A DNA stretch of 64,000 nt from Terribacillus saccharophilus (GTDB lineage Bacteria > Bacillota > Bacilli > Bacillales > Amphibacillaceae), in NCBI GenBank assembly GCA_900110015.1, contig FOCD01000001.1, positions 372,001-436,000 on the forward strand. Direction: 5' to 3'. The position numbers were made by a program, and so were the translations under genes. The notes beneath the pieces are model-generated. The model had not been told where the DNA came from. It did no database searches and saw only the letters and a list, made by a program, of their open reading frames with translations. Every line of letters begins with the position of its first letter. Positions within the stretch are counted from its first letter, which is position 1. This document shows, piece by piece, positions 34,378 through 43,460 of the stretch.

Positions 34378-35265
34378 ATGAAAATAGACGGCGTTTTCTC
34401 AGGTGGCGGGGTGAAGGCTTTCGCATTCATCGGTGCTATTCAGGCTGTGGAGAAGGAAAAATATGAGTTTGAGAATGTAGCTGGTACCTCTGCTGGTGCC
34501 ATTGTCGCCGGCTTGCTGGCAGCGGGGTATACCGGAAAAGAAATGGAAGCATTACTACAGGAAACAGATATCAGTAAATTCACTGATCCTATCAAGCTAA
34601 CAAAGTATATTCCTTTTGCCAACTGGCTGACGCTCTATTTTAAGATGGGTCTGTACAAGGGGAATGCGTTGGAACGCTGGCTTTATGAAGCATTGGCAAA
34701 AAAGCAGGTATATACCTTTCAAGATTTGAAGCCAAGAACATTGAAAGTGATTGCCGCAGATGTAACATTAGGACGCTTAATTGTATTTCCGGATGATTTG
34801 GCTGAGACATATGGAATCGATGGCGGAAGTTTTCCTGTGGCCAGAGCCATCAGGATGAGCGCGGGTATTCCGTACATATTTATGCCGGCCAAACTGCTAT
34901 ACAACAATCGGAAACGAAGCCTGCTTTTGGATGGGGGAGTACTGAGCAACTTCCCGATCTGGACACTGGAGGGCGATGAACGTCTATTAAGACGCCCGAT
35001 TTTAGGTATGAAGCTTAGTGAAGCAGTACAAAAAATCCCAGTTCAAAAAGTCCATCAATCCTTTGATCTTTTTTATGCGCTCTTCAAAACGATGAAGGTA
35101 GCGCATGATATGCGACATATAAATCAGGAAACAGCGAAGGATATCATCTTTATTCCTGTTGAAGATATCGGAATGGCCGACTTCAATATATCAGCTATGG
35201 AAAAGGAAAAGCTGATTACAGTTGGAAGAGAGAAAGCAGAGCACTTCCTGAAACGCTGGCCATAA
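34378..35265 (+). CDS. yqhO: Patatin-like phospholipase YqhO
   Basis: The 295-residue protein has the patatin-like hydrolase elements: oxyanion loop FSGGGVKAFA, nucleophile motif GTSAGA (Gly-x-Ser-x-Gly) near residue 37, and DGG (in LLLDGGVLSNFP) providing the catalytic Asp of the Ser-Asp dyad. The natural substrate is unknown; lipid acyl hydrolysis is expected. The ATG at 34378 is 7 bases from TGGAG; the in-frame GTG at 34372 is too close. Its end shares a bidirectional terminator with yqhP. Confidence 0.9.
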   Translation: MKIDGVFSGGGVKAFAFIGAIQAVEKEKYEFENVAGTSAGAIVAGLLAAGYTGKEMEALLQETDISKFTDPIKLTKYIPFANWLTLYFKMGLYKGNALERWLYEALAKKQVYTFQDLKPRTLKVIAADVTLGRLIVFPDDLAETYGIDGGSFPVARAIRMSAGIPYIFMPAKLLYNNRKRSLLLDGGVLSNFPIWTLEGDERLLRRPILGMKLSEAVQKIPVQKVHQSFDLFYALFKTMKVAHDMRHINQETAKDIIFIPVEDIGMADFNISAMEKEKLITVGREKAEHFLKRWP

Positions 35266-35296
35266 AAAAAGTCGGGCATCAGATGCTCGACTTTTT
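35266..35296. terminator. Bidirectional terminator between yqhO and yqhP
   Basis: A stem of about 14 bp (35266-35279 with 35283-35296, two G-T pairs) with a 3-base loop and A/T runs on its sides. Confidence 0.85.
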
Positions 35297-35701
35297 CCTT
35301 TTCTGTTTATTTCCTTCAATGACACGAAGCTGTGGACCGCGAGACCGATCTTTAACCGTTCGTTTTTTTCTTGCAGCAGAAGCTTTCTTAATGTTAGCAG
35401 CTTGTTTTGCTGGTTTGTTGACAGGGCGGGCTTTTGGCTGCTTGTATTTCTGTTTGGATTGCTTTACTGCTTTCTTATATTTCTGCATATCGCCGTTGCT
35501 GCCACCCCCGGCTCCAGCAGAACGGCCGCGCAAGCGTGTAAGTATAAAATAAAGCAATGCACCGAAGAGAACGGCACCTCCGATCCAAACGAGCACATTT
35601 TGGAAGAATGCTCCTGGATTTGTCACGAGCTGCATGCTGACACCGATAACAGCAAGACCAATCAAAACAAAGACGATGATGGAAGACCCAGATCTACGCA
35701 A
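35279..35701 (-). CDS. yqhP: YqhP-like membrane protein with basic tail
   Basis: From the TTG at 35701, which is 8 bases after AAAGGAGG on the minus strand, the protein has 140 residues: two membrane helices (about 6-27 and 33-55) and a long very basic C-terminal tail rich in Lys, Arg, Gln and Ala. A longer frame from 35737 exists but its start codon has no suitable RBS. The function is unknown. The tail could bind nucleic acid or phospholipid headgroups, but this is only an inference. Slot and size match B. subtilis yqhP. Confidence 0.78.
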   Translation of the reverse strand: MRRSGSSIIVFVLIGLAVIGVSMQLVTNPGAFFQNVLVWIGGAVLFGALLYFILTRLRGRSAGAGGGSNGDMQKYKKAVKQSKQKYKQPKARPVNKPAKQAANIKKASAARKKRTVKDRSRGPQLRVIEGNKQKRKKSSI

Positions 35702-35744
35702 CCCATTTTCCTCCTTTCCATGCCTTGATGGTGACATGGTTTCT

Positions 35745-36689
35745 TTATCTTACTATCTTTATACCACTATTCACCTGTACAGAATCATTTTCTAGCACTT
35801 TTTTGAAAGAAGCCAGTGCAACTTCCACTTGATCATCCTTCGGCTCTTTAGTTGTGACTAGCTGCAGCCAAAGACCTGGATAACCGAGGAAGCGAAGAAC
35901 AGGGATATCACGAACCTTGTTCGTCAGCTGAAGCACCTCAAAAGAAAGTCCGATGACAAGCGGCAGGAGCATGATACGGTTCACCATACGCCACCATAAC
36001 GGATCCGTTGCAACGAACATATACACAATCACACCTACTATGACAGTGAACAGCATAAAGCTCGATCCGCATCGATAATGAAGCCGAGATTGTTTTTGAA
36101 CATTCTCTACGGTAAGCGGCAGGCCATTTTCATAACAGTTGATCACCTTATGTTCAGCGCCGTGATATTGGAACACCCGTCTGATCAATGGTGTCAGGGA
36201 AACGAGATAAACATATGCAAGAAGCAAGATAAGCTTCAGGAAACCTTCCAGTGCAACCTGTTCGAATCTGGAAGGAAGCCACTTGTCGAAGAAATCCGCG
36301 ACGAGTGCAGGAGTTAGAGTGAAAATCAATTTCCCAAAAATAAAGGATAATACTCCAACAGCACCGATACCGATAATCATCGCCAGCTTTGATTTCTTCT
36401 CCTCTGGAACAATCTGTGCATCGTCTTCCGGATTGACCCCATAACGTTCTGAGGAAAAGTTTAGATGCTTTGTGCCATTAGCGCTGGCGTGTATGATTGC
36501 TGCGATCCCTCGCAGTATAGGTATTTTTTTCAGCTTGGATAATTTCGGATTGTCTTGGCGTTCGACGGTTAAGTAGTCAATGCTCTCGTCATTTCTGCGA
36601 ACGGCAGTAACGAAGCTGTTTTTTCCCGCAAACATGACACCTTCGATGACGGCTTGACCGCCATAGGTATTGGTTTGTTTATCTGACAT
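35745..36689 (-). CDS. yqhQ: DUF1385 membrane protein YqhQ
   Basis: The 314-residue protein starts with the family signature YGGQAVIEGVMFAGKNS and continues with several membrane helices, including FHGAEHKVINCYE-like residues (YHGAEHKVINCYENG) and RCGSSFM. The function of DUF1385 proteins is not established. GGTGAAATT precedes the ATG. It probably forms a transcription unit with yqhP, 43 bases downstream, divergent from yqhR. Confidence 0.9.
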   Translation of the reverse strand: MSDKQTNTYGGQAVIEGVMFAGKNSFVTAVRRNDESIDYLTVERQDNPKLSKLKKIPILRGIAAIIHASANGTKHLNFSSERYGVNPEDDAQIVPEEKKSKLAMIIGIGAVGVLSFIFGKLIFTLTPALVADFFDKWLPSRFEQVALEGFLKLILLLAYVYLVSLTPLIRRVFQYHGAEHKVINCYENGLPLTVENVQKQSRLHYRCGSSFMLFTVIVGVIVYMFVATDPLWWRMVNRIMLLPLVIGLSFEVLQLTNKVRDIPVLRFLGYPGLWLQLVTTKEPKDDQVEVALASFKKVLENDSVQVNSGIKIVR

Positions 36690-36808
36690 AATTTCACCAG
36701 CCTCGTTTCGATTTCCTTCTATTTTACTAAAAAAATACAGATAACACTAGATGGCATCTGTGATTAAAATCGCTCGGTTAAGGAATGCTACGTATTGAGG
36801 TGAGTTTT

Positions 36809-37285
36809 ATGCAGCAAAATCGGAAAACCGCATCACGTTTTAATAGAAGTGCTGTTGTGACTGGGTTCGTCGGCGGTGTACTTTGGTCAGCAATCGCATT
36901 GGTAGCGCACTTCTTTCATTTCACCGACTTGTCTGTGGCTGATTTCGTCCTCCGTTCATGGGTTTGGATGCCTTGGACCGAAACATGGGTGGCTGAACTG
37001 CTCAGCATTTTCATAGTCGGAATTCTATCCATATTAATCGCTTATTTGTATTTTCTGTTCTTGAAAAAACAGCAAGGAATCATTCCAAGCATAATTTTCG
37101 GTGTTGTGCTCTGGGTTCTTGTCCAATTAGTGCTGGCGCCGATTATCCATGGTGTAGATAGTGCATTCCAAGCAGACCGGAATGCAAATATCACGACAAT
37201 GTGCTTGTATTTGCTTTATGCTGTATTTATCGGGTACAGCATCAGCTTTGAATACCAGCAAAGCCAAGCATACCAGGAAAATTAA
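36809..37285 (+). CDS. yqhR: Conserved membrane protein YqhR
   Basis: From the ATG at 36809 (GAGGTGAG five bases before) the protein has 158 residues and four membrane helices. It has short polar termini and no enzymatic motif. It matches the YqhR family by position between yqhQ and aroQ, and by size. The function is unknown. An upstream in-frame ATG at 36785 is less likely because no RBS precedes it. Confidence 0.82.
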   Translation: MQQNRKTASRFNRSAVVTGFVGGVLWSAIALVAHFFHFTDLSVADFVLRSWVWMPWTETWVAELLSIFIVGILSILIAYLYFLFLKKQQGIIPSIIFGVVLWVLVQLVLAPIIHGVDSAFQADRNANITTMCLYLLYAVFIGYSISFEYQQSQAYQEN

Positions 37286-37369
37286 GCATTTCGAATTTTC
37301 AATCACAAAGCCTCAGTCTTATGTTACACTATGTGAAAGTTAAAATAATGTAACCAAAGGATGAAGAAC

Positions 37370-37798
37370 GTGAATCGCTTAATGTTAATCAATGGACCGA
37401 ATTTAAATTTACTCGGAACGAGAGAACCTGGTATTTATGGCAGTCATACGCTGTCTGATGTAGTTGCTGAAGTTAAAAAGGTGACAGACAGTTTCGGATA
37501 CGAGCTGGAGGATTTTCAGTCGAACCATGAGGGAGCTATGGTTGATAAGATTCAGGAGGCAGGCCGTACATGCAGCGGAATAATCTTGAATGCTGCTGCT
37601 TATACGCATACTAGCATCGCGATTAGGGATGCGATTGCCAGTGTCCCAATTCCGGTTCTTGAAGTGCATATTTCGAATATTCATACCCGTGAGGAGTTCC
37701 GCCATCATTCGATGCTGGCATCCGTATGTAAGGGGCAAGTCGTTGGTCTGGGGATTAAAGGCTACCGATATGCAGCGTTAGCACTGCTGGAGAAATAA
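37370..37798 (+). CDS. aroQ: 3-dehydroquinate dehydratase, type II
   Basis: The 142-residue protein carries the type II DHQase signature INGPNLNLLGTREPGIYG (with the catalytic Tyr) and the conserved ILNAAAYTHTSIAIRDA and EVHISNIHTREEFRHHS segments with catalytic His. It dehydrates 3-dehydroquinate to 3-dehydroshikimate in the shikimate pathway; the family forms dodecamers. The GTG at 37370 is 8 bases after AAAGGA; the ATG at 37361 overlaps that RBS. The following peptidase gene is 18 bases away, suggesting one transcript. Confidence 0.94.
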   Translation: MNRLMLINGPNLNLLGTREPGIYGSHTLSDVVAEVKKVTDSFGYELEDFQSNHEGAMVDKIQEAGRTCSGIILNAAAYTHTSIAIRDAIASVPIPVLEVHISNIHTREEFRHHSMLASVCKGQVVGLGIKGYRYAALALLEK

Positions 37799-37816
37799 AG
37801 GGAGAGGAAGAAACAG

Positions 37817-38878
37817 ATGGAGAAAATAGAGAAATTACGCGCTTTAATGGAAAAGAAAAACTTGGACGCATTCATCGTAACGAGTGCTCAGAACCGCCGA
37901 TACATATCAGGTTTTACAGGAAGTGCGGGGCTGCTTATCATTACTAAATCTAAGCAGTTGTTCATCACTGATTTCCGTTATATTGAGCAAGCAACAGAAC
38001 AAGCTCCTGATTTTGAAATCATTGAGCACAAACAGTCCATCATTCAGGAAGCGGCTGCACAGCTTCTTAAAGAAGGTGCTCAGCAAGCTGGATTCGAGCA
38101 TGAGGATGTTACTTTTGCGCTGTACCAGCAGTTCCAGAATGCTGTACATGCAGATCTTATTCCTTCATCTGGCCTGATCGAGGAGTTGCGTTTGATTAAA
38201 TCAGAAGCAGAACTTGCTATCATGAAGACAGCTGCCGAGATTGCTGATGCAGCATACACACATATCCTTACTTTCGTGAAGCCAGGTATGAAGGAAATCG
38301 AAGTTTCCAATGAGCTTGAGTTCTTTATGCGCAAGCAGGGCGCGACGCAGTCCAGTTTCGATACGATTGTCGCTTCCGGATACCGTTCTGCATTACCGCA
38401 CGGTGTTGCGTCAGATAAAGAGATTCAGAAGGGTGAATTGGTTACACTTGATTATGGTGCCCTTTACAATGGATATTGCTCGGATATTACCCGAACTTTC
38501 GCGGTAGGCGAGATAAGTGACAAATTACGTGAGATTTATGATATAGTACTAGAGGCGAATCTTCGAGGAGTAGCAGGCGTGAAACCGGGTATTACTGGTA
38601 AAGAAGCCGATGCGCTCACACGAGACTATATATCTGAAAAAGGCTATGGCCAGTATTTCGGACATTCTACCGGCCATGGGCTTGGTATGGATGTACACGA
38701 ATCACCAGCTCTATCCTTCCGCTCCGATACGGTATTGAAGCCGGGAATGGTCGTAACAGTAGAGCCGGGGATCTACATACCGGAAGTAGGCGGATGCCGA
38801 ATTGAGGATGATCTTGTGCTGACAGCTGATGGCAGTGAACGCCTGACGTTCTCCACTAAAGATTTAATTACATTGTAA
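37817..38878 (+). CDS. yqhT: Xaa-Pro peptidase, M24 family (YqhT)
   Basis: The 353-residue protein has an N-terminal creatinase-like domain (1-125) and a C-terminal pita-bread metallopeptidase domain. Metal ligands are visible: Asp in [19 protein letters not shown], His in [12 protein letters not shown], and Glu in [19 protein letters not shown]. It removes residues next to proline, or acts as a proline dipeptidase. The start follows GGGAGAGGAAG. It lies just before efp as in B. subtilis, where yqhT-efp is a conserved pair. Confidence 0.93.
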   Translation: MEKIEKLRALMEKKNLDAFIVTSAQNRRYISGFTGSAGLLIITKSKQLFITDFRYIEQATEQAPDFEIIEHKQSIIQEAAAQLLKEGAQQAGFEHEDVTFALYQQFQNAVHADLIPSSGLIEELRLIKSEAELAIMKTAAEIADAAYTHILTFVKPGMKEIEVSNELEFFMRKQGATQSSFDTIVASGYRSALPHGVASDKEIQKGELVTLDYGALYNGYCSDITRTFAVGEISDKLREIYDIVLEANLRGVAGVKPGITGKEADALTRDYISEKGYGQYFGHSTGHGLGMDVHESPALSFRSDTVLKPGMVVTVEPGIYIPEVGGCRIEDDLVLTADGSERLTFSTKDLITL

Positions 38879-38904
38879 CAGCCGTTTTTCGAAGGAGGAA
38901 AACA

Positions 38905-39462
38905 ATGATTTCAGTAAACGATTTTCGTACGGGCCTTACAATCGAAGTAGACAATGGCCTTTGGCAGGTTATCGATTTCCAGCACGTAAAACCAGGTAAA
39001 GGTGCAGCATTCGTACGGTCTAAGCTGCGTAATTTACGTAACGGAAACATCCAGGAAAAAACATTCCGTGCCGGAGAGAAAGTTTCTCGTGCACATATTG
39101 AACATAAAACGATGCAATACCTTTATGCTTCAGGTGACACACATACTTTCATGGACACAGACACATACGATCAGCTGGAACTTCAGACAGCACAGATCGA
39201 ATACGAACTTAAATTCCTGAAAGAAAACATGGAAATCAGTGTTATGACTTTCGGCGGTGAAACACTAGGTGTTGATCTTCCGAATAACGTAGAACTGAAA
39301 GTAGTAGAAACAGAGCCAGGTATCAAAGGTGATACTGCGAGCGGCGGTACGAAACCAGCTATCGTAGAAACTGGCTTGAGTGTGCAAGTACCTTTCTTCA
39401 TCAATGAAGGCGATGTACTGCTCGTAAGCACTTCTGACGGGAAATACGTTTCCCGCGCATAA
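38905..39462 (+). CDS. efp: Elongation factor P
   Basis: The 185-residue protein has the three beta-barrel domains of EF-P: KOW-like domain with [19 protein letters not shown], the loop [17 protein letters not shown], and the C-terminal [26 protein letters not shown] signature. The loop Lys in PGKGA is the site modified in Bacillus (by 5-aminopentanol in B. subtilis). EF-P relieves ribosome stalling at polyproline. GAAGGAGG precedes the ATG. A strong terminator follows. Confidence 0.97.
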   Translation: MISVNDFRTGLTIEVDNGLWQVIDFQHVKPGKGAAFVRSKLRNLRNGNIQEKTFRAGEKVSRAHIEHKTMQYLYASGDTHTFMDTDTYDQLELQTAQIEYELKFLKENMEISVMTFGGETLGVDLPNNVELKVVETEPGIKGDTASGGTKPAIVETGLSVQVPFFINEGDVLLVSTSDGKYVSRA

Positions 39463-39470
39463 GCTATCTA

Positions 39471-39508
39471 AAGAGTCTCTTCCCTATATGGGAAGGGGCT
39501 CTTTTTTT
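39471..39508 (+). terminator. Terminator after efp
   Basis: A 14-bp stem AAGAGTCTCTTCCC / GGGAAGGGGCTCTT with G-T pairs, loop TATAT, and a following T run. Confidence 0.93.
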
Positions 39509-39510
39509 GT

Positions 39511-39538
39511 GCATAAACAAACCCGAGGCACATACATT
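39511..39538 (+). promoter_or_regulatory. Sigma-E-type promoter of the spoIIIA operon
   Basis: GCATA at 39511-39515 and CATACATT at 39531-39538 are separated by 15 bases, matching the sigma-E consensus (GHATA, then CATACA-T). It lies 45 bases upstream of spoIIIAA. This fits the mother-cell expression known for spoIIIA. Confidence 0.8.
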
Positions 39539-39582
39539 ACAGTATGGACAACATGTCCAATCGAAGTTAGAGGTGAGCAAGG

Positions 39583-40497
39583 ATGAAGGAAATCCAGAAA
39601 TTGTTTCGAGCGCCTTTACAAGCACTATTGTCAGAAAAGGTAGGAGGACGATGGGATAAGCTGCAGGAAATTCGCTGTCGGACGAACCAGCAGCTTGAGC
39701 TTTGCTTCGATGACAGAACCGAGTGGATTGAAGCGTCGCTAATGGAGGCTGCGGATGCACGGTTTATGCTGAATCAATTGAGTGATTTTTCTTTATATGC
39801 ACTTGAAAATGAATTGCGAGAAGGTTATATCACCATTGCAGGAGGGCATCGGGTAGGTTTGAGCGGACAAGTCAATACAGAGGGCGGTATCGTCAAAGCT
39901 CTCAAGCATATATCCTCCTTCAATATAAGAATTGCAAAGGCCAGACCTGGAGCAGCGAGTAGAATTATGTCTTCCTTGTACAAGCCTGACGGCACTTGCC
40001 GCCACACGCTCATCATAGGGCCGCCTAAGTCCGGTAAAACGACTATTCTTCGCGATATAGTTCGTTCGCTATCAACTGGCTGGCAGCAATATCAGGCGAT
40101 AAAGACAGCAGTCGTTGACGAACGCTCTGAAATTGGAGGCAGTATTAATGGCATTCCGCAGCACGATCTTGGAAAAAGGACAGATATCATGGATGCCTGT
40201 CCAAAAGCAGAGGGATTGATGATGTTGATTCGATCGATGTCTCCTGACGTGATAGTGGCAGACGAGATAGGGAGCGAACGTGATGTCCAGGCGCTTCTGG
40301 AAGCCTTGCACGCAGGTGTGAAGATCGTCTGCAGTGTTCATGGAGACAGCTTAGATTCCATCCGTCATCGTCCTTCCTTAAGGCCCTTGTTTGAACAGAA
40401 AGTGTTTGAGCGTATCGTCATTTTAAAGAAGGGTATGGCGCCTGGCGTAGTACAAGCAGTATTGGAAACAGCCAGTCCAGCAGGTGCAAACGCATGA
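39583..40497 (+). CDS. spoIIIAA: Stage III sporulation protein AA (secretion-type ATPase)
   Basis: The 304-residue protein has Walker A GPPKSGKTT at about residue 146 and a Walker B-like VIVADEIGSERD, with a C-terminal ATPase core related to type II/IV secretion ATPases. It powers the SpoIIIA-SpoIIQ channel that links mother cell and forespore. The start follows GAGGTGAG. Its end overlaps spoIIIAB by 4 bases. It is the first gene of a complete eight-gene operon; yqhV, found here in B. subtilis, is absent. Confidence 0.95.
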   Translation: MKEIQKLFRAPLQALLSEKVGGRWDKLQEIRCRTNQQLELCFDDRTEWIEASLMEAADARFMLNQLSDFSLYALENELREGYITIAGGHRVGLSGQVNTEGGIVKALKHISSFNIRIAKARPGAASRIMSSLYKPDGTCRHTLIIGPPKSGKTTILRDIVRSLSTGWQQYQAIKTAVVDERSEIGGSINGIPQHDLGKRTDIMDACPKAEGLMMLIRSMSPDVIVADEIGSERDVQALLEALHAGVKIVCSVHGDSLDSIRHRPSLRPLFEQKVFERIVILKKGMAPGVVQAVLETASPAGANA

Positions 40498-41006
40498 AGT
40501 GGGTAGGAGCGATACTTGTACTTATCGCCGCTACTTGGGTGGGTTTCGATTTGTCACGCAGACTGCAGCAGCGACCAAAGCAAATCCGCCAATTGATCAG
40601 CAGTTTGCAAGTGATGGAGGCTGAAATCCTTTATAGTCAGACAAGCATTATTGAAACAAGCGATAATCTGGCCAAGCAAGTTCCACAGCCGGCAGCTGCT
40701 TTTTTTCAATCTCTATCAGATAAACTGCTGCTGCACCCGGTAGATTTGTATGATTGCTGGGAAGAGACGACAGAAGCTTGGATAGACACAACAGCGCTAA
40801 AGCCTTCTGAGAAAGATGTGTGGCTGCAATTCGGCCGTACACTTGGTCAGCATGATTTTGAACAGCAGCAAAAGCACATCCAGCTGGCCAAAACCCACCT
40901 GGAACGTGAGCTCGAGGAATCAGAAGAAGCGAACCAGCGGTATGGAAAAATGATCCGCAACCTCGGATTCCTGACAGGTTTGCTGATTGTACTACTGCTT
41001 ATCTGA
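40494..41006 (+). CDS. spoIIIAB: Stage III sporulation protein AB
   Basis: The 170-residue protein has an N-terminal membrane helix (about 3-20), a cytoplasmic helical domain related to GspF, and a C-terminal hydrophobic tail (about 150-170). It contains the SpoIIIAB family pattern QIRQLISSLQVMEAEI and GRTLGQHDFEQQ. It is a membrane platform component of the SpoIIIA complex. It overlaps spoIIIAA by 4 bases. Confidence 0.92.
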   Translation: MKWVGAILVLIAATWVGFDLSRRLQQRPKQIRQLISSLQVMEAEILYSQTSIIETSDNLAKQVPQPAAAFFQSLSDKLLLHPVDLYDCWEETTEAWIDTTALKPSEKDVWLQFGRTLGQHDFEQQQKHIQLAKTHLERELEESEEANQRYGKMIRNLGFLTGLLIVLLLI

Positions 41007-41029
41007 ACGAGGTAAGAAAGGAGTCCGCT

Positions 41030-41236
41030 ATGCTCGGTGAAGCAATGATTCTATTTCAAATAGCAGGTATTGGGATGATTGTCGCAATCATTCATACTGT
41101 ACTGAAGCAAATGGGGAAGGAAGAGATTGCACAATTTACAACACTGATGGGATTCATACTCGTACTGCTCATCGTCTTGGGCAAATTATCGGAACTGTTC
41201 CAGCAGATCAAGTCGGTGTTCTTATTCCAGGGATGA
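41030..41236 (+). CDS. spoIIIAC: Stage III sporulation protein AC
   Basis: A 68-residue protein with two membrane helices, typical length for SpoIIIAC, with IAGIGMIVAIIHTVLKQMGKEE across the first helix and loop. It is a small membrane subunit of the SpoIIIA channel complex. AAAGGAG precedes the ATG. The ten-base gap to spoIIIAD implies cotranslation. Confidence 0.94.
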   Translation: MLGEAMILFQIAGIGMIVAIIHTVLKQMGKEEIAQFTTLMGFILVLLIVLGKLSELFQQIKSVFLFQG

Positions 41237-41246
41237 GGCGATAAAG

Positions 41247-41639
41247 ATGGATATTATTATAATCGTATCCATTGGCATTGTAGCGAGTTTGCTTGCTTTG
41301 ATTGTAAAAGAACAAAATTCATCCATTGCATTTTTTGTAGTAGTAGTGACAGGCATCATCATTTTCCTGTTCATCCTGCAAAAGATTACAGGCATCCTGC
41401 TTTTGATTGAGCAGCTGGGTGAACGGGCAAATGTGGAAGGACTTTATATAAAGACGATTTTGAAAATCATCGGCATTGCTTATATCACGGAATTTGGTGC
41501 GCATTTAACACGAGATGCCGGATTATCGGCAATTGCTGCAAAAATAGAGCTTGCCGGAAAGATCATTATCATAACGGTGGCCATACCGATTCTGACAGCG
41601 GTCATCGAGACAATCATGAGTTTCATGCCGGGCGGATAA
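41247..41639 (+). CDS. spoIIIAD: Stage III sporulation protein AD
   Basis: The 130-residue, very hydrophobic protein has about four membrane helices and the family segment IAYITEFGAHLTRDAGLSAIAAKIELAGK. It is a membrane subunit of the channel linking mother cell and engulfed forespore. GATGAGGCG precedes the start. Confidence 0.94.
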   Translation: MDIIIIVSIGIVASLLALIVKEQNSSIAFFVVVVTGIIIFLFILQKITGILLLIEQLGERANVEGLYIKTILKIIGIAYITEFGAHLTRDAGLSAIAAKIELAGKIIIITVAIPILTAVIETIMSFMPGG

Positions 41640-41652
41640 GGAGCTGGATACG

Positions 41653-42828
41653 TTGAAACGCTGCTTGGTAATTCTTTTAGCTTTGTTTGGTGTACTTGCA
41701 GCTCCAGCAGCTGCTTATGGTGAAACAGGTCAAGCGGAAGAACAGGAAGTTGCGGTCACAGCATTCGATAGTCTTCCGACAGAAGAACTCTCTGAGTATT
41801 GGGAGCTTTTGTCTGATAAGTACGGTCAGTTTATTCCGGAACTAGAGAAAGGCTCTTTCGTTGATTTTATTAAGCAGCAAGGAGATATCTCCATCCAATC
41901 ATGGCTGAAAGGGCTTTTTGAATATCTGTTGTATGAGCTGCTGCTAAATGGAAAGCTGCTTGGTATTTTGATACTTTTAACGCTTTTCAGCAGTATCCTG
42001 CAGACGATCCAAACTGCATTCAATAAAGGCTCGATAAGCAAAGTCGCTTATTTGATCGTATGTATGGTGCTTCTGACACTTCTTTTGAACAGTTTCCGTT
42101 TGTCAGTGAATTACGCAATGGAAGCTATCAACGGTATGAGTGATTTTATGCTGGCTTTGATTCCGCTGCTGCTCGGGTTGATGGCTTCATTTGGAAGTCT
42201 GTCTGCTGTTGCTTTCTTTCATCCGATCATCGTTTTCCTTATCCATGCCAGCGGGCTATTGATTGCTAAGGTAATTATCCCATTATTCCTCATGAGTGCT
42301 CTTTTGCATCTTGTCAGTACAATCAATAAAGAATATCCAGTCACTCAGCTTGCTGACTTATTGAAAAACATAGGGCTATGGCTGTTGGGAATATTCTTTT
42401 CTGTCTTTCTTGGAGTCATCTCCGTACAGGGTGCCGTTTCAGCTGTTCAGGATGGTGTAGCGATGAAGACAGCTAAATTCGTTACTGGAAACTTCATACC
42501 CGTCATTGGCCGGATGTTTACTGATGCCACTGATACTGTGCTTAGTGCTTCGCTTCTTCTGAAGAATGCAATCGGAATTGTCGGGGTGCTGATTGTCTTA
42601 GCGATCTCCTTATTCCCTGCAATAAAGATTCTTGCTATCGCACTTATCTACAAAATTGCCGCAGCCTTGCTGCAGCCACTAGGCGATGGTCCAATCATCA
42701 AATCGATGCAAGTGATGAGTAAATATATCCTTTATATTTTCGCTTGCTTGCTCGTTGTTGCGTTCATGTTCTTCATTGCTATTGTGATCATTGTCGCTTC
42801 GAGCAACGTTACATTAATGCTGAGATAG
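41653..42828 (+). CDS. spoIIIAE: Stage III sporulation protein AE
   Basis: The 391-residue protein has a cleavable signal sequence (about residues 1-22, AAPAAAYG), an extracytoplasmic segment to about 95, and several membrane helices in the rest. The TTG at 41653 is preceded by AAGGAG. It is the largest membrane subunit of the SpoIIIA complex. Its gene ends 11 bases before spoIIIAF. Confidence 0.94.
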   Translation: MKRCLVILLALFGVLAAPAAAYGETGQAEEQEVAVTAFDSLPTEELSEYWELLSDKYGQFIPELEKGSFVDFIKQQGDISIQSWLKGLFEYLLYELLLNGKLLGILILLTLFSSILQTIQTAFNKGSISKVAYLIVCMVLLTLLLNSFRLSVNYAMEAINGMSDFMLALIPLLLGLMASFGSLSAVAFFHPIIVFLIHASGLLIAKVIIPLFLMSALLHLVSTINKEYPVTQLADLLKNIGLWLLGIFFSVFLGVISVQGAVSAVQDGVAMKTAKFVTGNFIPVIGRMFTDATDTVLSASLLLKNAIGIVGVLIVLAISLFPAIKILAIALIYKIAAALLQPLGDGPIIKSMQVMSKYILYIFACLLVVAFMFFIAIVIIVASSNVTLMLR

Positions 42829-42839
42829 GAGCTGATCAC

Positions 42840-43460
42840 TTGGAAGCATTGCAATCATGGGTGATGCAGATCATTCTGTTCATCCTTCTCGCTTTTGTAC
42901 TCGATATGGTTTTGCCCGACACCGATATACGTAAATACGTGAAGCTGGTCATGGGGCTCATGCTGCTTCTGTTATTCCTCAAGCCAGTATTCGCCTTATT
43001 CCAGGTCGATTCAACGAGAGCAGTGCAAGAAGCAATGGAAGGATTTGCTGCCCTTACAGATGCTCCTTCGATAGAAAATTCAATAGAAGAGAAGAAAAGT
43101 GAAATAGATTCCGTACAGCGCGCATATATTGAGGAACAGATGGCTGTCCAATTGAAGGACCAAGCAAATCCAACGCTGCAAGAGAAGTTTCATATGCAGA
43201 TTACTGACATCGCAGTGGCCTTTAAGGAGGGAGAGGATGAGGAAACGACCGAAGCAATCGATTCCATCCAAGTGAAGGTGCAAAGTACCGACCAGGGATT
43301 ACCGGAAGGAGAAGTCAGCGACGTCGTCATCGACAGTTCCCGTCCAATTGAAGCAAATGAACAGACCGAGGACATGGAGAGAGTGAAATCCTATCTGACC
43401 GAAATCTGGGAGCTTGAGGATCTGCCGCTTGAGGTCACCCAAAAAGGGGGGACAGGATGA
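42840..43460 (+). CDS. spoIIIAF: Stage III sporulation protein AF
   Basis: From the TTG at 42840 (AGGAG 8 bases upstream) the protein has 206 residues, with two N-terminal membrane helices (LQSWVMQIILFILLAFVLDM, KLVMGLMLLLLFLKPVFALF) and a soluble C-terminal domain of the ring-building motif type. An upstream extension runs into the spoIIIAE frame and is unlikely. SpoIIIAF is an intermembrane-space component of the channel. It overlaps spoIIIAG by 4 bases. Confidence 0.93.
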   Translation: MEALQSWVMQIILFILLAFVLDMVLPDTDIRKYVKLVMGLMLLLLFLKPVFALFQVDSTRAVQEAMEGFAALTDAPSIENSIEEKKSEIDSVQRAYIEEQMAVQLKDQANPTLQEKFHMQITDIAVAFKEGEDEETTEAIDSIQVKVQSTDQGLPEGEVSDVVIDSSRPIEANEQTEDMERVKSYLTEIWELEDLPLEVTQKGGTG

